NCBI RefSeq assembly: GCF_001427525.1
Contig: NZ_LMGU01000001.1
Coordinates: 1,397,788-1,461,787 of the forward strand
Reading direction: 5' to 3'
Length of the DNA stretch: 64,000 bases
From: Microbacterium sp. Root61
GTDB taxonomy: Bacteria; Actinomycetota; Actinomycetes; Actinomycetales; Microbacteriaceae
The notes under the pieces were generated by a model. That model saw only the letters and a list, made by a program, of their open reading frames with translations. It ran no database searches and was not told where the DNA came from. Positions 30,964 to 39,989 of this stretch are shown piece after piece; the first letter of the stretch is position 1, and every line of letters starts with the position of its first letter. The position numbers were made by a program, and so were the translations under genes.

Positions 30964-32202
30964 TCAGCTCTGGGCCACCTCGAGCGTCTGCCGCGCGATC
31001 TCGACCTCTTCGTCGGTCGGAACCACGAGGACGGTGACCGCCGAGGCATCCGTCGAGATGATGCGGATGCCGGGGCCCCGCGTTTCGTTGCGCTCCGGGT
31101 CGAGCTCGACGCCCGCGAAACCGAGGGTGGCGAGGGCTCCCGCGCGCACCGCCGGGGAGTTCTCCCCGACACCCGCTGTGAAGGAGATGACATCGACGCC
31201 GCCGAGCTGTGCCAGGTAGGACCCCGCGTAGGCGCGGAGGCGGTGCACGTAGACATCGAAAGCGAGGGTGGCAGCGGCATCCCCCCGCTCCGCCCGCTCG
31301 AGGAGGTCGCGCATGTCGGAGACGCCGGCCAGGCCCAGCAGGCCGCTGCGCTTGTTCAAGAGGTCGTCGAGGTCGTCGATCGACAGGTGCGCGCGGCGCG
31401 CGAGCTGCACGAGCACGGCCGGATCGATGTCGCCGGATCGCGTGCCCATCACGAGGCCCTCGAGCGGGGTGAGCCCCATCGAGGTCTCGACCGAGCGTCC
31501 ACCGTCGATCGCCGTCACGGACGCGCCGTTGCCGAGGTGGAACACGATCTGCTTCAGCTCGGCGAGCGGCCGATCCAGGAACGCGGCGACCGCTTCGCTG
31601 ACGAACTTGTGGCTCGTGCCGTGGAAGCCGTAGCGGCGGATGCGGTGGGCGGCCGCCAGCTCCGCGTCGATCGCGTACGTGTAGGCGGCCGGGGGCAGGG
31701 TCTGGTGGAAGGCCGTGTCGAACACCGCCACGTGCGGCACGTCGGGGAACGCGCGCCTGGCCGCGACGATCCCGGCGAGGTTCGCGGGGTTGTGCAGCGG
31801 GGCGAGCACGGAGAGCTCGTCGATGTTGATCTCGACCAGCGGCGTGATCAGGGTGGGCGCGAAGAACCTGGCACCGCCGTGCACGACGCGGTGTCCGACC
31901 GCGACCGGCGGCCGCTCCGTGAGCGAGGGACCGTTCTCGGCGAACGCCTCGAGCATCACCGCGAACCCGGCGGTGTGGTCCGGGATCGGCAGTTCTCGCG
32001 TATACGTGGCGTCCAAGACCGTGGGGGCCGCATCCGTGCCGTCCGCCCCCATGCCCGCGGCCGTGACCGTGTGCCGCGCGCGCCCGGTCGCCTCGCCGAT
32101 GCGCTCGACGAGCCCGGAGGCGAGCACCTGCTCGTGATCCATGTCGAGCAGCTGGTACTTGAACGAGGACGATCCGCTGTTGACGACCAGCACCACGCTC
32201 AT
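30964..32202 (-). CDS. ackA: Acetate kinase
   Basis: 412-aa ASKHA-fold kinase interconverting acetyl phosphate plus ADP with acetate plus ATP. It begins VLVVNSGSSSFKYQLLDMD, and also carries VGHRVVHGGARF, VFDTAFHQTLP, RRYGFHGTSHKFV, IVFHLGNGASVTAI and FTAGVGENSPAVR, the canonical AckA motifs with the catalytic Arg and His residues. Its ATG overlaps the pta stop as ATGA, so pta and ackA are translated from one message. Confidence 0.97.
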   Translation of the reverse strand: MSVVLVVNSGSSSFKYQLLDMDHEQVLASGLVERIGEATGRARHTVTAAGMGADGTDAAPTVLDATYTRELPIPDHTAGFAVMLEAFAENGPSLTERPPVAVGHRVVHGGARFFAPTLITPLVEINIDELSVLAPLHNPANLAGIVAARRAFPDVPHVAVFDTAFHQTLPPAAYTYAIDAELAAAHRIRRYGFHGTSHKFVSEAVAAFLDRPLAELKQIVFHLGNGASVTAIDGGRSVETSMGLTPLEGLVMGTRSGDIDPAVLVQLARRAHLSIDDLDDLLNKRSGLLGLAGVSDMRDLLERAERGDAAATLAFDVYVHRLRAYAGSYLAQLGGVDVISFTAGVGENSPAVRAGALATLGFAGVELDPERNETRGPGIRIISTDASAVTVLVVPTDEEVEIARQTLEVAQS

Positions 32203-34328
32203 GCTGCTCCCTCGCCCTGCGCCTGGATCGCGGTGATCGCGATCGTGTTGACGATGTCGTCCACGAGCGCCCCGCGCGACAGGTCGTTGATCGGCTTGTT
32301 CAGCCCCTGCAGCACCGGCCCGATCGCGACTGCACCGGCCGAGCGCTGCACCGCCTTGTAGGTGTTGTTGCCCGTGTTCAGGTCGGGGAAGATGAACACG
32401 GTCGCCCGCCCCGCGACGGCCGAATCCGGCATCTTGGCCTTGGCGACGGCCGCATCGGCGGCGGCGTCGTACTGGATCGGACCCTCGACGAGCAGCTCGG
32501 GGGCGCGCTCGCGCACCAGCGCGGTCGCGGTGCGCACCTTCTCCACCTCGGCGCCCGACCCCGACTCCCCCGTCGAGTACGACAGCATCGCGACGCGCGG
32601 GTCGATGCCGAACTGGCTCGCGGTCGCCGCCGACGAGATCGCGATGTCGGCGAGCTGCTCGCTGGTCGGGTCCGGGATGACGGCGCAGTCGCCGTAGACG
32701 AGCACGCGGTCGGCGAGCGCCATCAGGAAGACCGAGGAGACGACCGAGACGCCCGGGGCGGTCTTGATGATCTCGAACGCCGGTCGGATCGTGTGCGCCG
32801 TCGTGTGCGCGGCGCCCGAAACCATGCCGTCGGCCAGGCCGAGGTGCACCATCATCGTGCCGAAGTACGAGACATCCGTCACCGTGTCGGCAGCCTGCGC
32901 ATAGGTGACGCCCTTGTGCGCGCGGAGTCGCTCGTACTCGGTCGCGAACTGCGCGACGTGGGCCGGATCGAACGGGCTGAGCACCTGCGCGCCGCTGATG
33001 TCGATGCCGAGCTCGACCGCGCGGGTGCGCACGTCGTCCTCCTCGCCGAGGATCGTGAGGTCGGCGATGCCGCGCGTCAGCACGGTGGCGGCCGCGCGCA
33101 GGATGCGGTCATCGCTCCCCTCGGGCAGCACGATGCGCTTGCGGTCGGAGCGCGAACGCTCCATCAGGCCGTACTCGAACATCAGCGGCGTCACCACGGT
33201 GGCACGGGCCAGACCCAGCGCGCGGCGTAGTTCATCGGTGTCGACGTGCCGTTCGAACAGCGCGAGGGCGGTGTCGTAGCGGCGCTGCGAGTCGGCAGCA
33301 AGACGTCCGCGCGTGTTCATCACGCGCACGGCGGTCTCGAAGGTGCCGAGCTCGGTCGCGACGATCGGGATGCTGGAATCCAGGCCGTCGATGAGGCGGT
33401 CGATGTCATCCGGCAGCACGAAGGGACCGTTCAGCACGATGCCGGCGATGGAGGGGAACGTGCCGGAGGCGTTGGCCAGGAGCGCGGCGAGCAGCACATC
33501 GGTACGGTCGGCGGCCACGATCAGCACGGCGCCCTCGATCAGGCGCGGCAGCACGTTGACCATCGACATGCCCGCGACGACCACGCCGAGCACCTCGCGG
33601 GTGAGCAGTTCCGAGTCTCCCTTGAGCAGAGTGCCCTCGACGGAGCGCAGGATGCCGCGGATCGACGGCGCGACCAGGCTGCGGTCCTCGGGCAGCGCCC
33701 AGACCGGCACTGCCCGTCCGTGCGCCGTGGCGACCGCGCCGCCGATCGCCTCGACGATCTCGTCGAGGCGCTCCGGGTCGGCGCGGTTGGCGATGACGGC
33801 GAACAGCTCGGCGCGACCGTGCGCGAGCTCGGCGAGGGTGAGGTCCGCGATCTGCCCCATTTCGGCCGGAGTGCGCGGCAGCGTCGTGCCGAGCTGCTCG
33901 CTCTGCCCCTGCTGCGCGCGTCCGCCGAGCACGAGGAGCACGGGGGCGCCGAGGTTGGCGGCGATGCGCGCGTTGTAGGCGAGCTCGGCCGGGCTGCCGA
34001 CATCCGTGTAGTCGCTGCCGAGCACCACGACCGCGTCGCACTGCGCCTCGACGGCCTTGTAGCGCGACACGATCGTCGACAGCGCGGCGTCCGGATCGGC
34101 CCGCACATCGTCGTAGGTGACGCCGATGCACTCGTCGTAATCGAGGTCGACGCCGTCGTGATCGAGCAGCAGCTGGAGCACGTAATCGCGCTCCGCGGTC
34201 GAGCGGGCGATCGGGCGGAACACGCCGACTCGGGCGGTCGCGAGACTCAACGCCTCCAGCACGCCGAGCGCGATGGTCGACTTGCCGGAGTGACCTTCGG
34301 CCGAGGTGATGTAGATGCTCTGCGCCAC
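32199..34328 (-). CDS. pta: Phosphate acetyltransferase, long form
   Basis: 709-aa enzyme converting acetyl-CoA and phosphate to acetyl phosphate. The long form has an N-terminal BioD-like P-loop domain (YITSAEGHSGKSTIALGVLE), a central DRTGG domain (about 215-330) and a C-terminal PTA_PTB catalytic domain (about 390-705) with RIVLPEGSDDRILRAA, GMVSGAAHTTAHTIRP, MLSYSTGESGSG and FPDLNTGNN. An upstream extension of the open frame exists, but the GTG at 34328, 7 nt after TAGGCT and starting VAQSIYITSAEG, fits both family alignment and the leaderless pattern. Confidence 0.95.
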   Translation of the reverse strand: MAQSIYITSAEGHSGKSTIALGVLEALSLATARVGVFRPIARSTAERDYVLQLLLDHDGVDLDYDECIGVTYDDVRADPDAALSTIVSRYKAVEAQCDAVVVLGSDYTDVGSPAELAYNARIAANLGAPVLLVLGGRAQQGQSEQLGTTLPRTPAEMGQIADLTLAELAHGRAELFAVIANRADPERLDEIVEAIGGAVATAHGRAVPVWALPEDRSLVAPSIRGILRSVEGTLLKGDSELLTREVLGVVVAGMSMVNVLPRLIEGAVLIVAADRTDVLLAALLANASGTFPSIAGIVLNGPFVLPDDIDRLIDGLDSSIPIVATELGTFETAVRVMNTRGRLAADSQRRYDTALALFERHVDTDELRRALGLARATVVTPLMFEYGLMERSRSDRKRIVLPEGSDDRILRAAATVLTRGIADLTILGEEDDVRTRAVELGIDISGAQVLSPFDPAHVAQFATEYERLRAHKGVTYAQAADTVTDVSYFGTMMVHLGLADGMVSGAAHTTAHTIRPAFEIIKTAPGVSVVSSVFLMALADRVLVYGDCAVIPDPTSEQLADIAISSAATASQFGIDPRVAMLSYSTGESGSGAEVEKVRTATALVRERAPELLVEGPIQYDAAADAAVAKAKMPDSAVAGRATVFIFPDLNTGNNTYKAVQRSAGAVAIGPVLQGLNKPINDLSRGALVDDIVNTIAITAIQAQGEGAA

Positions 34329-34335
34329 GGGGACC

Positions 34336-34341
34336 AGCCTA
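34336..34341 (-). promoter_or_regulatory. -10 hexamer, leaderless pta
   Basis: TAGGCT on the minus strand ends 7 nt before the pta GTG at 34328. Confidence 0.45.
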
Positions 34342-34392
34342 TGGCGCGGCATCCGCTCGCGCTGGGGTCCGGGCCGTGAGTATCCGGGCATG

Positions 34393-34484
34393 AAAAGACT
34401 CTCCGCGCACCCGGCAGAGCCTGGTTACCCTTGCTACGTTTCCGTCCTGGGGGAGTTGGCCTGGATGCCGCCGCGCGGAGAGCT
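34393..34484 (-). ncRNA. ffs: Signal recognition particle RNA, small bacterial type
   Basis: About 92-nt RNA on the minus strand. The ends pair as CTCTCCGCGC with GCGCGGAGAG. The apical part reads CCCCCAGGACGGAAACGTAG followed by CAAGGG, the conserved helix 8 with a GGAA-type tetraloop and the asymmetric AGCA-side loop that binds Ffh. It ends in TCTTTT, a natural terminator. TAGACT at 34491-34496 places the 5' end near 34484. Ffh and this RNA form the SRP that targets membrane proteins. It sits between pta and the moxR operon. Confidence 0.85.
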
Positions 34485-34490
34485 GCCACC

Positions 34491-34496
34491 AGTCTA
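34491..34496 (-). promoter_or_regulatory. -10 hexamer of the SRP RNA gene
   Basis: TAGACT lies 6 nt upstream of the first base of the terminal helix on the minus strand. Confidence 0.5.
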
Positions 34497-34616
34497 ACCG
34501 AGACGAACGGATGCCTCGTGCATTCAGGGAACTCCCTGATCCGCTGGGGCTTTGCCAGGGTTACGATCGAGGGGTCGGGCGATGACGCTCGAACCACGGC
34601 GGATCCGAGGGGCCCA

Positions 34617-35636
34617 ATGGACCACAGCGCGACGACCCAGATCGATCACGGCCGTTCGGCGGACGCGATCACCCCGGAAACCTTCGAGCGCCAGACCACC
34701 GACATCCTGACCGCCGTCGGCAGTGTCATCGACGGCAAGCCGGACGCGGTCCGCAGCGCGCTGGTCACGCTGCTGGCCGAGGGGCACCTGCTCATCGAGG
34801 ATGTCCCCGGGGTCGGCAAGACGATGCTGGCGCGCGCACTCGCGGCATCCGTCGACGCGTCCGTGCGCCGCATCCAGTTCACGCCCGATCTGCTTCCCGG
34901 CGATGTGACCGGCGTCTCCGTCTTCAATCCGGTCGACCGCGAATTCGAGTTCAAGCGCGGCGCGATCTTCGCGAACATCGTCATCGCCGATGAGATCAAC
35001 CGCTCCTCCCCCAAGACGCAGTCGGCGCTGCTGGAGGCGATGGAGGAGGGCCAAGTCACCGTCGACGGGCAGACGCACATGCTGCCCGACCCGTTCCTGG
35101 TCGTCGCGACGCAGAACCCGCTCGAGATGGAGGGCACGTACGCCCTGCCGGAGGCGCAGCGCGACCGCTTCATGATGCGCATCTCGATGGGGTATCCCGA
35201 CGCTCGCTCCGAAGCACTGATGCTGCGGCAGCGCGACACCGTCAACCCGCTCGAGGCGCTCAAGCCCGTCGTCACCTCGGCACAGATCACCGACCTCATC
35301 GGCTGGGCACGCGCGGTGCATGTCGCGCCCGCGATCGAGGACTACGCCGTCGCGCTCTCGCAGGCCACCCGCACCCATCCCGACCTGCGCCTGGGCGCGA
35401 GCCCACGCGCCACGCTGCAGCTCGTGCGTGCCGCCAAGGTCTGGGCCGCCCTGGACGGGCGCGGCTTCGTCATCCCCGACGACATCACCGCGCTGCTGCT
35501 CCCGGTGTTCGCCCACCGGCTCATCCCCACTCGCGCGACCGGCGGGGCGCGGTCGCGCGCGAACTCCGACACGATCGCCTCGATCCTCGAACGCATCGCG
35601 AGCAGCGTCCGCGTCCCTCTCGCCGCACGTCAGTGA
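34617..35636 (+). CDS. MoxR-family AAA+ ATPase
   Basis: 339-aa chaperone-like ATPase: Walker A EDVPGVGKTMLARALA, Walker B NIVIADEINRSSPKTQSALL, sensor 1 VVATQNPLEMEGTYALPEA, then the lid domain with a sensor 2 Arg in LGASPRATLQLVRAA. The frame is open further upstream, but the ATG at 34617, with GAGGGG nearby, gives the normal length; the upstream part overlaps the SRP RNA promoter. A TACGAT at 34562-34567 may be its -10. MoxR proteins remodel or insert metal into client proteins, usually those with a VWA fold. It leads the MoxR-DUF58-transglutaminase operon. Confidence 0.92.
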   Translation: MDHSATTQIDHGRSADAITPETFERQTTDILTAVGSVIDGKPDAVRSALVTLLAEGHLLIEDVPGVGKTMLARALAASVDASVRRIQFTPDLLPGDVTGVSVFNPVDREFEFKRGAIFANIVIADEINRSSPKTQSALLEAMEEGQVTVDGQTHMLPDPFLVVATQNPLEMEGTYALPEAQRDRFMMRISMGYPDARSEALMLRQRDTVNPLEALKPVVTSAQITDLIGWARAVHVAPAIEDYAVALSQATRTHPDLRLGASPRATLQLVRAAKVWAALDGRGFVIPDDITALLLPVFAHRLIPTRATGGARSRANSDTIASILERIASSVRVPLAARQ

Positions 35637-35643
35637 GTCGACC

Positions 35644-36891
35644 ATGAGACGCCTGTGGCCGCTGACCGTACGCGGCACCGGCGCGCTCATCCTGGCGATC
35701 GCGTGCTTCGTCCTGGCGAATGAGCTCGGGCTGATCGAGCTGGTCTACTTCGGAATCCTGCTGTGCGCGGTACTGGCCGCCAGCATCGCGTCGCTCTATC
35801 TCACGCGGCGCACCGAGAGCATCAGCCGTTCCCTCTCCCCCGACGTGCCGTCCGTCGGCCGCGATGCGAACGTCACGGTGCGGGTCTCGGTCCGCACAGC
35901 CGTGCCGAGCGCGCAGGGCCGCTGGAGCGACACCGTGCCGCGCGGACTGACCGGACGCGCGCAGGGCAGCTTCCCCGCCCTGGGCTCCGGGCTGCGCGGC
36001 GGCGAGCGCTCCGTCGAGCTGCGGTACAGCGTCACCGGCGCACGCCGCGGCATCCATTCCCTGGGACCGCTGACGGTCACCTCCTCCGATCCATTCGGAC
36101 TCGCGCGCCGCCGCAACGTCCTCGGCGACCGGACCCGGGTCACCGTCGCCCCCGCGGTAGTGGACCTTCCTGCCCTGTCGAGCTTCATCGGCGACACCGG
36201 CGGAACCCTGCACTCCACGACGAATCAGCTGGGGCAGGGGTCGGACAACCTGATCGCCCGCCCGTATGCCCCCGGCGATTCGATGCGCCGCATCCATTGG
36301 CGCGCGACGGCGCATCGCGACACGCTCATGGTTCGCCAGGAGGAGCAGGAGTCCGCTCCGGAGGCGGTCGTCGTGCTCGATCGCGGCGTGCTCCGGTGGA
36401 GCCCCGAGGCCATGCAGGCGCCCGGCGCGGATGCGGCGTTCGAAACGGCGGTCTCTGCGTGCGTGTCGGTCGTGTCCCGGCTCGTCCACGACGGCTACAC
36501 CGTGGAGATCATCGACTCCGACGGCACCGCACTGGCCGAACCGATCGAGGGCGGCGACGTCACCGAGGTCGAGGCGCTCACCGTGCAGCTCGCCACGCTG
36601 ACCGCCCGACGCGACGACCACCTGACGCGTCTGCCGCATCTGTTCACGTCCCTGATGACCGGGCCGGTCGTGATCATCACCGGCCGGTTCGATCCGCGAG
36701 ACGCCGATGCGCTGGCCCCCGTCGTGCACCACTCCGCGCTCCCCGTCCTGCTCGCGGCATCTGCCTCGGGTGACGCGCTGGACCGCGCGGCCGATGACGG
36801 CTGGCGTACCGCCGCGATCGACGCCGACGTCGACCTCGCCGCCGCCTGGGCGACCGCCGTGGATCGGGGGGTCAGCCATGCCCTCCAGTGA
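35644..36891 (+). CDS. DUF58 membrane protein
   Basis: 415-aa protein with two adjacent N-terminal membrane helices (GTGALILAIACFVLANEL and VYFGILLCAVLAASIASLYL). A beta-rich region is followed by the DUF58 core, recognised by LIARPYAPGDSMRRIHWRAT and LMVRQEEQESAPEAVVVLDRG, and a VWA-like C-terminal domain. It starts 7 nt after moxR and its end overlaps the next gene by 14 nt. DUF58 proteins are the presumed partners of MoxR ATPases; their biochemical role is unknown. Confidence 0.9.
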   Translation: MRRLWPLTVRGTGALILAIACFVLANELGLIELVYFGILLCAVLAASIASLYLTRRTESISRSLSPDVPSVGRDANVTVRVSVRTAVPSAQGRWSDTVPRGLTGRAQGSFPALGSGLRGGERSVELRYSVTGARRGIHSLGPLTVTSSDPFGLARRRNVLGDRTRVTVAPAVVDLPALSSFIGDTGGTLHSTTNQLGQGSDNLIARPYAPGDSMRRIHWRATAHRDTLMVRQEEQESAPEAVVVLDRGVLRWSPEAMQAPGADAAFETAVSACVSVVSRLVHDGYTVEIIDSDGTALAEPIEGGDVTEVEALTVQLATLTARRDDHLTRLPHLFTSLMTGPVVIITGRFDPRDADALAPVVHHSALPVLLAASASGDALDRAADDGWRTAAIDADVDLAAAWATAVDRGVSHALQ

Positions 36892-39160
36892 GGCACCGCT
36901 CCGCCGCGGCGGAGAGCTGGCCCTGACCATCGGGGTGTTCGTCGCCGTCTTCGCGGCGATGATGCCGCTGCTGCGCGTCATCGAGACGGGATGGTGGGTC
37001 CTGGGCGCGGTCGTCCTGTCTGCCGCCGTTCTGGCCGCAGGCTTCGTGGCGCGCCGGTTCCGACTGCCCGCCGTCGCCGTCAGCCTCATCGAGGCGGCCG
37101 TCTGGGTGGTGCTGCTGACGGTGATGTTCCTGCGGGACTCGGCCCTGCTCGGCCTCATCCCCACCCCCGACACCGTGCGCACGGTGCCGGGGCTGATCGG
37201 TGCGGGCATCGACGAGGTCGTCCTCGGTGCTGCACCGCTGGAGGCGGGCACGCCGCTGTCGTTCTTCATCGTCGGCGCCATGGGCATCCTCACGATCGTC
37301 ATAGATCACGTGGTCCTCACCGCCCGGATGCCGCTGCTGGCATCGGTCGGTCTCATCGCGATCTCGCTCATCCCCTCGATCGCGGTTCCCGGCGAGATCG
37401 ACGTCACCTCGTTCGTGCTGCTCGCGGCATCCATCCTGTTCCTGCTGCGCGTGGAGACCCGCGCGCGCGAGACCGCCGGCGACACCAGTACTCCATCGAC
37501 CCGCACCGCGCCCGCGGGCGGCGTGTCGGCCACGGCCCTCGGCATCGGCGCGATCGGGGTGATCGTCGCGATCGTCGCGACGCCGCTCCTCCCCCCGCTC
37601 GCGGAGGCCGGCTCGGGAGTGGGCGTCGGCGCCGCGATCGACCCGACGCTGCAGCTCGGCGACGACCTGCGCCGGCCGGCCGAGGTCGAGGTGCTCACGG
37701 TGCGTACCTCCGCGCAGGCCCCGCCGTATCTCCGAGCCGCGACGCTGTCGGCCTTCGACGGCTCGGTGTGGCAGCCGGACCGTTCCCGCACGCTGCCGCT
37801 GGACAGCCCGTCCGGCCTCGGTCCGATCACCGCCGACGAGGAGATCCGCGTCGTGCAGGAGACCACGACCGTACAGGTGCAGGATCTCGACTCCCCGTGG
37901 CTGCCTGTGGCATTCCCCGCGATCTCGGTCACCGGACTCGATGGCGAGTGGTCGGCGGTCCCGTACAACCGCACCGTCGTCAGCCGCGACGGCTCGGCGC
38001 AGGGGCAGTCCTACGACGTGACGACGGAGCTGCCGCGCCCGACGCTGGAGCAGATCCGCGCGCGCACCGCCGGTGGCCCGGAATTGCGCGACGAGACGAC
38101 GGCCCTGCCCGCGGATCTTCCTCCGATCATCGGCGAGCTCGCCGCGCAGATCACGGCCGACAAGACCAACGACTACGACCGGCTCGTCGCGTTGCAGACG
38201 TGGTTCCGGGGCTCCGAGTTCCAGTACTCGCTCGAAGCCCCGGTCGAAGAGGGCTTCGACGGCACCGGTGCCGACGCGGTCGCACGATTCCTCGAGGTGC
38301 GCGCGGGCTACTGCGTGCACTTCGCATCGGCGTTCGCCCTGATGGCGCGCACGCTCGGGATGCCGGCACGCATCGTCGTCGGCTACCTCCCCGGCTCGAA
38401 CACCAACACCACGATCGACGGCAAGACCGTCTACGCCGTCTCCAGCAGTCAACTGCACGCGTGGCCCGAGGTGTACTTCGGGGGAATCGGCTGGGTGCCG
38501 TTCGAACCGACCAACAGCCTCGGCGTGCCGACCACCTTCTCCGCCGGTTCGACCACGCCCGGCGGTGCCGACCCGCAGCAGTCCGCCGCCCCGCTGCCCC
38601 GCGAATCCGCGTCGTCGTCCGCCTCGCCCAGCCCGAGTGCCGGAGGCCTGCGTCCCGGCGACTCGCAGGCCGGGCGCGCCGAGGACGCGCTGGACCCCAC
38701 CCCCGTGCTGGTGACGCTGTTCGGCATCCTGGTGGCCCTCGCCATCCCCGGACTGATCCGCGAGCTGCGGCGTCGTCAGCTGCTGGCGGCGGCACGGGGC
38801 GGTGACGCGGCCGCAGCCTGGACCAGCGTGCAGGACGTCGCGATCGACCTCGGCATCGACGTGCCGGGCAGCGAGTCCGCCCGTGCGCTGGGCACGCGCC
38901 TCGTGCAGGCGCACGGCGCCCCGGCCGACGAGATGTCGCTGCTGATCGGCGGCATCGAGCGCGCCAGCTACGCCGCGGGTGGCCGTCACGGCTTCTGGCA
39001 GGGCGCCGAGATGGCGGATGCCGCGACCGCCGTTCGCGCCGGCATGCTCGCCGCCGTCGACCGTTCCCGCCGCATCCTCGCCCTCGCCGCACCCCGGTCG
39101 CTGATCGTTCGTCCGGGCAGTGTGTACGCCGGGTCCGGGAGAGGCTCTCAGGCAAGGTAG
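36878..39160 (+). CDS. TgpA-like transglutaminase membrane protein
   Basis: 760-aa protein with about six N-terminal helices, an extracytoplasmic transglutaminase-like domain and one C-terminal helix (TPVLVTLFGILVALAIPGLI) before a DUF4129-like cytosolic tail. The catalytic Cys lies in VRAGYCVHFASAFALMARTL and the His in SSQLHAWPEVYFGGIGWVPF, in the Cys-His-Asp/Glu protease/transglutaminase fold. A Ser/Pro-rich linker precedes the last helix. The ATG at 36878 has a G-rich ribosome site and overlaps DUF58. It probably processes an envelope protein together with MoxR and DUF58. Confidence 0.9.
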   Translation: MPSSEAPLRRGGELALTIGVFVAVFAAMMPLLRVIETGWWVLGAVVLSAAVLAAGFVARRFRLPAVAVSLIEAAVWVVLLTVMFLRDSALLGLIPTPDTVRTVPGLIGAGIDEVVLGAAPLEAGTPLSFFIVGAMGILTIVIDHVVLTARMPLLASVGLIAISLIPSIAVPGEIDVTSFVLLAASILFLLRVETRARETAGDTSTPSTRTAPAGGVSATALGIGAIGVIVAIVATPLLPPLAEAGSGVGVGAAIDPTLQLGDDLRRPAEVEVLTVRTSAQAPPYLRAATLSAFDGSVWQPDRSRTLPLDSPSGLGPITADEEIRVVQETTTVQVQDLDSPWLPVAFPAISVTGLDGEWSAVPYNRTVVSRDGSAQGQSYDVTTELPRPTLEQIRARTAGGPELRDETTALPADLPPIIGELAAQITADKTNDYDRLVALQTWFRGSEFQYSLEAPVEEGFDGTGADAVARFLEVRAGYCVHFASAFALMARTLGMPARIVVGYLPGSNTNTTIDGKTVYAVSSSQLHAWPEVYFGGIGWVPFEPTNSLGVPTTFSAGSTTPGGADPQQSAAPLPRESASSSASPSPSAGGLRPGDSQAGRAEDALDPTPVLVTLFGILVALAIPGLIRELRRRQLLAAARGGDAAAAWTSVQDVAIDLGIDVPGSESARALGTRLVQAHGAPADEMSLLIGGIERASYAAGGRHGFWQGAEMADAATAVRAGMLAAVDRSRRILALAAPRSLIVRPGSVYAGSGRGSQAR

Positions 39161-39163
39161 GAT
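39158..39163 (+). promoter_or_regulatory. -10 hexamer for tRNA-Ser
   Basis: TAGGAT includes the TAG stop codon of the transglutaminase gene, so the tRNA promoter is embedded in the end of that gene. A small GGCCC/GGGCC-type hairpin follows in the leader. Confidence 0.45.
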
Positions 39164-39186
39164 TGTTGCGGCCCTCCGGGGCCGAA

Positions 39187-39271
39187 GGAGGATTCGCCTA
39201 GTGGCCTATGGCGCACGCTTGGAAAGCGTGTTGGGTGAAAGCCCTCGGGGGTTCGAATCCCCCATCCTCCG
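39187..39271 (+). tRNA. tRNA-Ser (GGA anticodon)
   Basis: 85 nt: the acceptor stem GGAGGAT pairs with ATCCTCC. The anticodon stem CACGC/GCGTG encloses TTGGAAA (anticodon GGA). A long variable arm TTGGGTGAAAGCCC is typical of serine tRNAs, and the T arm is GGGGG-TTCGAAT-CCCCC. The discriminator is G and CCA is not encoded. Confidence 0.95.
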
Positions 39272-39277
39272 CCCTTG

Positions 39278-39314
39278 AGAATGAGCCCGGCCAACGGCCG
39301 GGCTCATTCTGTTT
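39278..39314 (+). terminator. Intrinsic terminator after tRNA-Ser
   Basis: AGAATGAGCCCGGCC pairs perfectly with GGCCGGGCTCATTCT around a 3-nt loop, followed by GTTT. It can also act for the convergent DUF4166 operon, whose stop is 7 nt away. Confidence 0.88.
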
Positions 39315-39320
39315 CTCCCG

Positions 39321-39989
39321 TCACGTACGCGCTTCGTGCCGCTTCGGCTTGAGCCGCTCAGGGGCGTCGGTCGCGGGAACCCATTCGCAGGCGAAGGAGC
39401 CCTGGTAGCCGAACAGGAACCCGAACCGCGAGTTGCGCACCTCGAGGTCGATGTGGAACAGCCCGTCACGGTCGTCGAATCGTTCTCGCAGGCGGGCCCG
39501 ACCGCTGAACAGCATCGGGAACCGGAACGCGACCGGACCCTCGTAGAACCGCTGCGCATCCGAGGTGAGGATGAGCGCGCCATCGTCATCGACACCCAGG
39601 TCGAGGTCGACGGCGAGATGCTGGTGGGTACCGAGATAGTCGATGATCCGATCCCCCACGCCGATCATCGTGGCGTCGAAGCGTCGACGGCGACCGCGGA
39701 TGTCGTACTCCCGCACGAAGGTGACGGTCTCCCGCCCGAATGGGTCGAGGTAGGGGTAGTTCTCGATCCGGAACGGGACATCGGTGCCGACATCCGGGAT
39801 GAGGATGTTGCGCAGTCGGCCGACCTGCAGGAATGGCACCGTCCACCACGGACCGCGCCGGATCCGCACCATCGTCCCGCGCCCGACGCATGCCTCACCG
39901 GAGTCCAGCCCGATTCCGAACCGCTTCTGCAGCATCGGGTGCAGGCGCGCGAAGTCCTCGACCAGCGCGCGCTCGAACATCGACGTCAT
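39321..39989 (-). CDS. DUF4166 domain protein
   Basis: 222-aa protein beginning MTSMFERALVEDFARLHPML, followed by the DUF4166 body with GRGTMVRIRRGPWWTVPFL, VPFRIENYPYLDPFGRETV and PMLFSGRARLRERFDD. The fold is probably a beta-barrel lipid- or steroid-binding type domain; no catalytic residues are evident. DUF4166 is often found fused to or next to NAD(P)-binding oxidoreductases, as here. The ATG has GGAGG 5 nt upstream and overlaps the SRPBCC stop by one base. It is the third gene of the epimerase-SRPBCC-DUF4166 operon. Confidence 0.82.
   Translation of the reverse strand: MTSMFERALVEDFARLHPMLQKRFGIGLDSGEACVGRGTMVRIRRGPWWTVPFLQVGRLRNILIPDVGTDVPFRIENYPYLDPFGRETVTFVREYDIRGRRRRFDATMIGVGDRIIDYLGTHQHLAVDLDLGVDDDGALILTSDAQRFYEGPVAFRFPMLFSGRARLRERFDDRDGLFHIDLEVRNSRFGFLFGYQGSFACEWVPATDAPERLKPKRHEART

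Noticed and set aside
34431-34616. Upstream extension of the MoxR frame
   Set aside because: It reads antisense through the SRP RNA and its promoter; the ATG at 34617 gives a normal MoxR N terminus.
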